Made by a program: the position numbers and the translations under genes
Notes under the pieces: model-generated
What the model was told of the DNA's origin: nothing
Databases searched by the model: none
The model's input: the letters and a program-made list of their open reading frames with translations, nothing else
Assembly (NCBI RefSeq): GCF_039541115.1
Contig: NZ_BAABFP010000005.1
Span: 232,447-296,446, forward strand
Reading direction: 5' to 3'
DNA length: 64,000 nucleotides
Origin: Angustibacter luteus
GTDB lineage: Bacteria; Actinomycetota; Actinomycetes; Actinomycetales; Angustibacteraceae
In this document: piece after piece, positions 58,643-64,000 of the stretch
Layout: every line of letters begins with the position of its first letter
Position numbering within the stretch: the first letter of the stretch is position 1

Positions 58643-59673
58643 CGGACTCGATGCTGCAGGTCGGCGTGCTCTCCGCAGCACACGGACACGCCGCCGGCTA
58701 CCTCAGACACCTTGCCGCACAGCCGAATGTCGCCGTCTCGTTCAGCGACCCGGGCGCGCCCGACGACGTCGCCGACCGGGGTCAGCAGCTCGCGGCCGCA
58801 GCCGGCGCCCGCTGGATCGAGGACCCGGCCGAGCTGCTGGCCGGCGCGGACGCCGTCGTCGTCTGCTCGGAGAACTCCAGGCACCACGACGACGTGCTCG
58901 CGGCCCTCGGGCAGGGCTGTCACGTGCTCTGTGAGAAGCCGATGGCGACCACGGCGGCCGATGCCGTCCACCTGTGGCAGGCCGCCAACGGCGCGGGGTT
59001 GGTGCTCGGGGTCGCGCACCCGGTCCGGCAGTCCCCGGCCTACCGCCACCTCCAGGCCAGGCTCGAGGGCGGCGCCCTGGGCACGGTGCTGTCTCTGCTC
59101 GGCACCAACAACGGCATGCTGCCGCGGGACCGGGCGTGGTTCACCCAGCCGCAGTGGTCCGGGGGCGGAGCCCTCGCCGACCACCTGGTGCACTGCACCG
59201 ACCTGGTGGACGGGCTGCTGGGCGCTGCGGCGGTGCGGGTGCGGGCGGCGAGCAACCGCATCCTGGAGCAGTACCCGCCGACCGAGGTCGAGACGGGTGG
59301 CATCGTCACCATCGAGTACGAGGGCGGCGTCATCGCCACCGTCGACTGCTCCTGGAGCCAGCCCCGCACGGCTCCGACCTGGGGCGGCCTGAGCCTCGAC
59401 GTCATCGGGACGAGGGGGAGGGTGCGCATCGACCCGTTCAACCTGCGGGTGGCGGGATTCGCGGCCGGCGGTCCGCAGTGGCTGGCCTACGGGTCCGACA
59501 TGGACGCCGACATGATCGGCAACTTCCTCAGCGCGGTCCGGGGGCGCACCTCCATCCACGCCGGTGCCTTGGCCGGCGTCCGGTCCGTCGAGATCATGGC
59601 CGCCGCACTCGAGTCGGCCCGGGAGGGCGGCCGGACCGTCGCGGTCCGTTCGCTGACGAGCACGCTGTCATGA
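58639..59673 (+). CDS. Gfo/Idh/MocA family oxidoreductase, second copy
   Basis: 344 aa. N-terminal Rossmann region QVGVLSAAHGHAAGYLRHLAA deviates from GxGxxG, with GVLSAAHGHA in its place. The EKPM motif (VLCEKPMATTAADAV) and the C-terminal domain (GGALADHLVHCTDLVDGLLG with the catalytic-type His-x3-Asp) are kept. It is clearly diverged from the first copy, so the pair may form a heteromeric or sequential oxidation/reduction couple, as in some inositol and 3-keto-sugar pathways. Coupled by GTGA upstream and ATGA downstream. Cofactor binding by the altered loop should be tested. Confidence 0.85.
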   Translation: MTDSMLQVGVLSAAHGHAAGYLRHLAAQPNVAVSFSDPGAPDDVADRGQQLAAAAGARWIEDPAELLAGADAVVVCSENSRHHDDVLAALGQGCHVLCEKPMATTAADAVHLWQAANGAGLVLGVAHPVRQSPAYRHLQARLEGGALGTVLSLLGTNNGMLPRDRAWFTQPQWSGGGALADHLVHCTDLVDGLLGAAAVRVRAASNRILEQYPPTEVETGGIVTIEYEGGVIATVDCSWSQPRTAPTWGGLSLDVIGTRGRVRIDPFNLRVAGFAAGGPQWLAYGSDMDADMIGNFLSAVRGRTSIHAGALAGVRSVEIMAAALESAREGGRTVAVRSLTSTLS

Positions 59674-60935
59674 CCGCCGACCCCGGCCTGCAGCACCGGG
59701 CGTTCCCTGCCCGGTGCACCGACGACGGCCCGGACCACCAGACGATCGCCTGGATGACGGCTCGCTTCAACGGGTTCCTCCAGGACCTGCCATCCGCCGG
59801 CCAGGTCGCCAGCACCGCCGCAGCCTGGCAGCAGGAGGGCCGTGTCCTGCACGCGATCTACGACGTCGGTTCGCGACCGGAGGCCGCGCTGGGCCCCGAC
59901 GTTCCCGTCGCCACCGCAGCCGTCATCGAGGCCAGTCTCGACGCCGGGGGCGACACTGACATCGCCTGCACCCTCGTCGCCGACGTGACGGTCCGCCCGA
60001 CGCACCGCGGTCAGGGCCTCATGCGACACATCATGCAGGCGATCACGACGCGGGCGCGCGAGACCGGCGTCCCGCTCGTGGCCCTGCACGCCGCGCACCC
60101 GGCCCTGTACGCGCGTTTCGGGTTCTCGCCGGCGGTCCGGTCCCTGTCGGTCGAGGCCGACTGCGCCCGGTTCGCGCTGCGAAGCCAACCCTCCGGGACG
60201 GTGCACGCGGCCGACCCGCGACGGGCCCACGACCTGGCCCGGACGGTTGCCGCCGCATCGGGTGACCTGCGCTTCGGTGCGCTGACCGCCAGCTCACTGG
60301 TCGAGCACCCACCGCAGGGCAGTGACCACGCGACCCGGTGCCTCGTGCACGTCGACGATCACGGTCACGTCGACGGCGTGCTGACGTACGCGTTCCAGGG
60401 ATGGACACCGCAGGCCCAGGTGCTCGAGCTCCGGTCGGAGACGTACGCCGCGGTCGAGGCGCACGCGGCGCTCTGGCAGACCCTGGCCTCCACCGGGCTC
60501 GCGAGCACGGTGCGTGCCACCGATGTTCGGACGGACGACCCGCTGCCGTGGCTGCTCGTCGACCGGGCCGCCTGGCGGGTCACGGGGATGTCCGACGGCT
60601 ACTCGCTGCGCATCCTGGACGCGGCCACCGCGATGCGGCTGCGCGGGTACTCAGGGCCGGACGCGGAGATCGCGATCGACGTCGAGGACCCGGGCGGACC
60701 CACCGCCGGTCGCTGGCTCCTCCAGGTGTCGGGCGGCCGGGCAGCAGTCGAGACCACGGCTCGCCCGGCCGATCTCACCATGGACGTCCAGGCACTCGCG
60801 GCCGCGTTCCTCGGCACCACCGCTGCCACGGTGCTGCACGGCGCGGGCTTGGTCACCGGGTCCCAGGCCGCTGCCCGCGCCCTGGACGACTTGCTCCGAG
60901 GGCCGGTCGCGGCGTCGTCGTCCCTGCACTTCTGA
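59670..60935 (+). CDS. Eis-like GNAT acetyltransferase with SCP2-like C-terminal domain
   Basis: 421 aa. The acetyl-CoA site VRPTHRGQGLMRHIM lies at about residues 108-122 and ALHAAHPALYARFGFSPAV follows; a second GNAT-like half and a C-terminal sterol-carrier-like domain (about 310-421, MRLRGYSGPDAEIAIDVEDPGG, ADLTMDVQALAAAFLGT) complete the Eis architecture. Eis proteins acetylate aminoglycosides or protein lysines; the C-terminus ending in hydrophobic LHF fits Eis, whose terminal carboxylate is catalytic. The ATG overlaps the upstream oxidoreductase (ATGA), so it is expressed with a sugar operon, which is unusual. The natural substrate may be an amino sugar. Confidence 0.85.
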   Translation: MTADPGLQHRAFPARCTDDGPDHQTIAWMTARFNGFLQDLPSAGQVASTAAAWQQEGRVLHAIYDVGSRPEAALGPDVPVATAAVIEASLDAGGDTDIACTLVADVTVRPTHRGQGLMRHIMQAITTRARETGVPLVALHAAHPALYARFGFSPAVRSLSVEADCARFALRSQPSGTVHAADPRRAHDLARTVAAASGDLRFGALTASSLVEHPPQGSDHATRCLVHVDDHGHVDGVLTYAFQGWTPQAQVLELRSETYAAVEAHAALWQTLASTGLASTVRATDVRTDDPLPWLLVDRAAWRVTGMSDGYSLRILDAATAMRLRGYSGPDAEIAIDVEDPGGPTAGRWLLQVSGGRAAVETTARPADLTMDVQALAAAFLGTTAATVLHGAGLVTGSQAAARALDDLLRGPVAASSSLHF

Positions 60936-60976
60936 GCGCTGCGCATGACCCGACCCGGCCGGGGTGCCCGGGGGAC

Positions 60977-62806
60977 CTACAGCGCCCGCTCGACCCCGAG
61001 GACGGCCTGGGCCAGCTCGATGTTGGTCAGCCCCTGGAGGTCCTGACCCAGCCCGGTCTGCGCATCGAGCTCGACGATGAGCGTGTTGCGCTGGTCGTCG
61101 GCGCTCATGGTGCGCAGTGCGGCGTCGTCCCGGATCCCCAGCCGTCGCAACAGGACCATCACGGCGCCGACGCCCTCGAGCTCGGCGTCGTCGTACGCCT
61201 GGTAGTTCGTCTGGTTGCTGTGCGCGGTCATCTCGACGATCAACGTGTTCCGCTGCGACTCATGGTCTATCAGGTTCAGCTCGCGCTGGGTGCGGAAGCC
61301 TCCGCCCAGCAGGGCGCCGCGGATCCACGAGGTGACCAGCCCGGGCGCGCGACCGCCGATGCCCTTCAGGCTGCCCAGCGCGATGAGCACCAGATCGAGG
61401 CTGCCCAGGCCCTGCAGCTCCTGACCGAGCCCGGTCTGCACCCCGATCTCGACGATGGCGGTGTTCCGCTGGTCGTCCGCCGACATGGTGCGCAGTGCGG
61501 CGTCGTCCCGGATCCCCGTCTCTCGCAGGAACACCAGGACGGCGCCCATGCCAGCCAGCGTGTCGTTGTCGTAGGCCTGGTAGTCGCTCTGGCTGCTGTG
61601 CCCGGTGAGCTCGACGATGAGCGTGTTGCGCATGTCGTCGTGGGTCATCGAGTTGAGCTGGTGCTGGGTGCGGAACCGTCCGGCCAGCAGGACCCCGCGG
61701 ATCGGGAACGAGCGCCGAGCGCCCCCGCGCACCTGGACGTCGACGAACTCGTGGTGCGCGTCGACGCCCAGCAGGCGCAGCGAGAAGTCGCCGGCTGTGC
61801 ACGGCCAGTCGACCATGGTGCTGGCGAGCTCCAGCGGGGCGACGCCGTCGTATCGGATGCTCTGGTCGGCGTTGGTCGAGTGCACGACGAGCCCCTCCGG
61901 CGGAGCACCGGGCTCGCCGAGCGCCTGGTCGTAGTCCCAACCACCACGACGGAGCTCGACGGCGTAGCGCCGACCGTCGCGCCGGTTGGACGGCAGCGTC
62001 AGCACGACCGGCAGCCCGGAGTCCGGCAGGCGATGGTTGAGGGCGTACAGGCGCAGCGTGACCGGGTCGTCCGCATAGCCACCGTCGAGATGGATCACGG
62101 ACGGGCTGTCTCGGAAGGCTGGTTTCGACAGCAGCTGGGCACCGGTCAGGCGCGGGCCCGTGATCCAGTTGGCCGGCAGCGTCAGGTGCGGCGCCTCGGC
62201 GTTCGGCCCGCCGTCCGGCAGCCCCGCGTCAGCCGGGCGCAGGAACTCCGGGTCCACCGCCTCGTACCCGTAGCGGCGGCTGCTCATGGTCGAGTACGGG
62301 GAGGCGTAAGGGTGCCCGCCCGTCGCGTTCGCCGCTGCCGCGCTGTCCTCGAGCACCTCGTGCTGGAGCTCGAAGGAGTGACCCAACTCCTGGCAGGCGG
62401 CGTCGAACGGCGTACTGCGGTCGACCACGGTCACGAAGACCTTCTTGGTGCCGCCGCTACCGGGGACGTCGACCTGGCCGCCGCCCCACCACCCCGTCGG
62501 CTGGGCGAACCACAGCAGCAGCACGTCCGTGGCGTCCCAGTCCGGATGCACCTGGCTGGTGACCTCGGCGGCGACGGCGGACTCGAAGGCCGGGCGTCCG
62601 GCCGGAGCGGACGGCGGGGTCTGGGTGGACAGGACGGGCGGGTACAGCGTGTGGTCGAGTGCGTAGAGCCCTCGGGACGACAGGAACCAGAAGTTGCCGA
62701 GGCTGTACATCCGCAGCGGCTGCATCCAGTTCGTCATCAGCTCGTCCGACCACACGGTGCTGGCGTCCGTGTTCGACGCTGCCCTGACGCGAACGACCGC
62801 GATCAT
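60977..62806 (-). CDS. Metzincin-like protein with QEXXH motif and four RNTLIVE repeats
   Basis: 609 aa, no signal peptide seen. Residues about 1-190 resemble a metzincin-type peptidase: FESAVAAEVTSQVHPDWDATDVLLLWF, KVFVTVVDRST, then CQELGHSFELQHE where Gln139-Glu140-x-x-His143-x5-His149 stands in place of HEXXHxxGxxH, and a possible Met-turn STMSS (Met174). A beta-rich middle (about 200-370) follows. The C-terminus has four repeats with core RNT(L/A)IVE at residues 393, 447, 519 and 573, spaced 54, 72 and 54, i.e. two tandem 126-residue pairs (FRTQ...RNTLIVEL...YQAYD...GAV then IRDDAALRTMSADDQRNT...QTGLGQ). I do not recognise the repeat as a named domain. TGAGGGGC precedes the ATG. Divergent from a peptidoglycan-binding protein. 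Confidence 0.7.
   Translation of the reverse strand: MIAVVRVRAASNTDASTVWSDELMTNWMQPLRMYSLGNFWFLSSRGLYALDHTLYPPVLSTQTPPSAPAGRPAFESAVAAEVTSQVHPDWDATDVLLLWFAQPTGWWGGGQVDVPGSGGTKKVFVTVVDRSTPFDAACQELGHSFELQHEVLEDSAAAANATGGHPYASPYSTMSSRRYGYEAVDPEFLRPADAGLPDGGPNAEAPHLTLPANWITGPRLTGAQLLSKPAFRDSPSVIHLDGGYADDPVTLRLYALNHRLPDSGLPVVLTLPSNRRDGRRYAVELRRGGWDYDQALGEPGAPPEGLVVHSTNADQSIRYDGVAPLELASTMVDWPCTAGDFSLRLLGVDAHHEFVDVQVRGGARRSFPIRGVLLAGRFRTQHQLNSMTHDDMRNTLIVELTGHSSQSDYQAYDNDTLAGMGAVLVFLRETGIRDDAALRTMSADDQRNTAIVEIGVQTGLGQELQGLGSLDLVLIALGSLKGIGGRAPGLVTSWIRGALLGGGFRTQRELNLIDHESQRNTLIVEMTAHSNQTNYQAYDDAELEGVGAVMVLLRRLGIRDDAALRTMSADDQRNTLIVELDAQTGLGQDLQGLTNIELAQAVLGVERAL
61106..61517 (-). repeat. Internal DNA repeat encoding the RNTLIVE units
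   Basis: 34 identical bases occur at 61106-61139 and 61484-61517, exactly 378 bp (126 codons) apart, with high similarity around them. This shows the C-terminal repeat pair arose by in-frame tandem duplication that is still recent or kept uniform by gene conversion. Confidence 0.85.
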
Positions 62807-62848
62807 GCCCCTCAGTGTCGCGCTGACCCGCGGGCAGCACAACGGCCG

Positions 62849-62878
62849 TTGACGTCGTTCGCCGACGGGGAGGATGGT
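62849..62878 (+). promoter_or_regulatory. Possible promoter of the peptidoglycan-binding protein gene
   Basis: TTGACG (62849-62854) and GATGGT (62873-62878) with 18-nt spacing, about 50 bases before the gene. The -35 is good and the -10 poor. Confidence 0.3.
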
Positions 62879-62928
62879 GAAGCGCGCGGTTCGGTGTCGA
62901 GCCGCGCAGCAAGCACCAGGGGGCAGTC

Positions 62929-63390
62929 ATGTCAGGTTCACTCAGCCCGTTCCCGCTCGTCAGCGAAGGTGCCCACGACCATCCCGTCCGGACCCTGCAG
63001 GACCTGCTCAACGAGCACGGCTACGGCCTGGTCGTCGACGGGCTCTTCGGCCCGCTGACGGACGGCGCGGTCCGCGCGTTCCAGCAGGCCAAGGGCCTGG
63101 CCGTCGACGGGATCGTCGGCCCGATCACCTGGTCCGAGGTGGTCGTGACGGTCCGGCAGGGCAGCGAGGGTGACGCCGTGCGCGGCGTGCAGGAGGAGTT
63201 CCAGTTCCGCAACGAGTCCGGCGACCCCTCCAAGGGGCTCGCGGTGGACGGGATCTTCGGACCCAGGACGGACGCCGCTGTGCGCGGGTTCCAGGAGGCG
63301 CTGCACGCCGACACCCCGTCCGTCGTGGTGGACGGGATCGTCGGTCCGGTGACCTGGCAGGCCCTGATCAGCGGGATGCTCTCCTTCTGA
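62929..63390 (+). CDS. Small peptidoglycan-binding protein with two PG_binding_1 domains
   Basis: 153 aa made of two PG_binding_1 modules: about 17-66 (VRTLQDLLNEHGYGLVVDGLFGPLTDGAVRAFQQAKGL) and 80-150 (VRGVQEEFQFRN...LAVDGIFGPRTDAAVRGFQEAL...VVVDGIVGPVTWQAL). There is no signal peptide and no catalytic domain, so export would need a non-classical route or a partner. AGGGGGCAG precedes the ATG. It lies divergent to the QEXXH/RNTLIVE-repeat gene, 122 bases apart, raising the possibility that the two act together at the cell wall. That link is positional only. Confidence 0.88.
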   Translation: MSGSLSPFPLVSEGAHDHPVRTLQDLLNEHGYGLVVDGLFGPLTDGAVRAFQQAKGLAVDGIVGPITWSEVVVTVRQGSEGDAVRGVQEEFQFRNESGDPSKGLAVDGIFGPRTDAAVRGFQEALHADTPSVVVDGIVGPVTWQALISGMLSF

Positions 63391-63436
63391 GTGCTCGCTC
63401 CGCGGCGCTGTCGGTGGTCACTGCCACGATCGACGG

Positions 63437-63808
63437 GTGGCGACCATCGACGACGTCCGGGCCGTGCTGGCCGACCTGCCGCGCAGCGATGAGGTGGTGG
63501 TGCGCGACCGGGTGAAGTTCCGGGTCGGGCAGATCGTCTACGTCGCGTTCTCCCAGGACGAGACCGAGATCGGGTTCGGCTTCCCGAAGGAGGAGCGCGC
63601 CGCCCTGGTGGCGGAGCGTCCGGAGGTGTTCTTCCTCCCCCGCCCGTCGGAGCTGCGCTTCAACTGGGTCGAGGCCCACCTCGACGCGTTGGACCCGGAC
63701 GAGCTGGCCGAGCTGGGGCTCGACGCGTGGCGGATGTGCGTCCCGAAGAAGGTCTCCCGCGAGCACGACCTCACGGTCGAGGCGGCCACCGGTACGCTCC
63801 CGCCATGA
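63437..63808 (+). CDS. MmcQ/YjbR family protein
   Basis: 123 aa with the MmcQ/YjbR (CyaY-like) fold: TIDDVRAVLADLPRSDEVVVRDRVKFRVGQIVYVAFSQDETEIGFGFPKEERAALVAERPEVFFLP, then LRFNWVEAHLDALDPDELAELGLDAWRMCVPKK, the characteristic end. The family has a DNA-binding-like fold but no established function. GTG start with CACGAT 6 nt upstream, suggesting a leaderless transcript. Its stop overlaps the next gene by four bases (ATGA). Confidence 0.82.
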   Translation: MATIDDVRAVLADLPRSDEVVVRDRVKFRVGQIVYVAFSQDETEIGFGFPKEERAALVAERPEVFFLPRPSELRFNWVEAHLDALDPDELAELGLDAWRMCVPKKVSREHDLTVEAATGTLPP

Positions 63809-64000
63809 CCGACGACGTGACCCTCGTGGACCTGGCGGGCGAGGAGCTCGCGACGTACCTCGTGCACCTGGAGAAGTCCTACGCCGACGACATGCACCGG
63901 CTCGGTGGGGTGCCGATCGACGAGGCCCGGGAGAAGTCCCGGCGCAGCATGGCCGAGCTGTTCCCGGACGGCCAGCCCGCCGAGGGCAACCAGCTCTGGC
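63805..64000 (+). CDS. GNAT family N-acetyltransferase, N-terminal part (runs off the window)
   Basis: 65 codons of a frame still open at the window end. The segment LVDLAGEELATYLVHLEKSYADDMHRLGGVPIDEAREKSRRSMAELFPDGQPAEGNQLW matches the helical N-terminus of a common actinobacterial GNAT group, in which acidic MAELFPDG and GNxLW precede the first strand. The acetyl-CoA site is outside the window. ATG overlaps the MmcQ-type stop (ATGA), so the two are co-translated. Confidence 0.75.
   Translation, partial: MTDDVTLVDLAGEELATYLVHLEKSYADDMHRLGGVPIDEAREKSRRSMAELFPDGQPAEGNQLW

Noticed and set aside
60936-60976. Terminator between the Eis-like and QEXXH genes
   Set aside because: A CCCGGCCGGGG stretch is symmetric but very short and could pair in several ways, so no defined hairpin can be called.
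61000-61640. CRISPR-like array in the repeated stretch
   Set aside because: The repeats are in-frame protein repeats with 126-codon spacing inside a coding gene, not short repeats with unique spacers.
60977-63390. Prophage lysis or tail module
   Set aside because: No phage structural, integrase or holin genes surround the peptidoglycan-binding and QEXXH proteins, and base composition matches the chromosome.

Overview
This is a very GC-rich, gene-dense stretch of bacterial chromosome, almost certainly from an actinomycete (Actinomycetota; genus not determinable from the sequence). Supporting signs are near-exclusive G/C third positions, many GTG starts, the coproporphyrin-type heme genes (hemQ), a DUF3000 gene, TreXYZ trehalose synthesis, LigC/PolDom repair enzymes, and a strong pattern of apparently leaderless genes with a -10-like hexamer 6-8 nt before the start codon. 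No insertion sequence, prophage, CRISPR array or origin was seen. No gap between genes exceeds about 220 nt.

Layout. 1-6.6 kb is a xylose locus: the end of an ABC ATPase gene, a XylH-type permease, two convergent ROK regulators, and a xylB-xylA-ROK operon on the minus strand with an operator-like inverted repeat in its promoter. 6.7-13 kb holds an internally deleted GNAT remnant, a small unknown gene, dxs, an unknown gene paired with an Imm-5-like gene, and an MFS drug exporter. 13-17.3 kb carries 3-hydroxybutyrate dehydrogenase and a fadB/fadA-type beta-oxidation pair. 17.5-27.3 kb has an FAD oxidoreductase, RNase D, a degenerate response regulator, DUF3000, a DMT exporter, the heme genes hemE, hemY/cgoX and hemQ/chdC, a DUF4349 lipoprotein, and msrB. 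27.4-32 kb encodes two large secreted proteins (a nuclease and a beta-helix protein). 32-36.2 kb has a LigD-type polymerase domain and a LigC-type ligase around an amidohydrolase and two small genes. 36.2-39.6 kb holds DoxX, an alpha/beta hydrolase, a RibD-C reductase and ZapE. 39.6-47.1 kb is treX-treY and treZ with a PPK2 kinase gene inserted in the opposite direction. 47.3-50.1 kb has a BrkB/YihY membrane protein, rsgA with a probable leader peptide, and a Gly-Cys-Val tRNA cluster.

50.2-60.9 kb is a LacI-controlled glycan-use locus. A minus-strand operon (binding protein, two permeases, GH130 enzyme, six-hairpin-like secreted protein) and a plus-strand operon (two Gfo/Idh/MocA oxidoreductases and an Eis-like acetyltransferase) share three near-identical 14-bp operators around the lacI gene. 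The last 3 kb contain the oddest gene: a large protein with a metzincin-like QEXXH...H motif followed by four internal repeats built on an RNTLIVE core, divergent from a small peptidoglycan-binding protein without signal peptide. An MmcQ/YjbR protein and the start of a GNAT enzyme follow.

The strongest candidates for undescribed biology are the QEXXH/RNTLIVE-repeat protein, the leader peptide and alternative hairpins before rsgA, the LacI regulon that ends in an Eis-like acetyltransferase, and the unknown/Imm-5-like gene pair.
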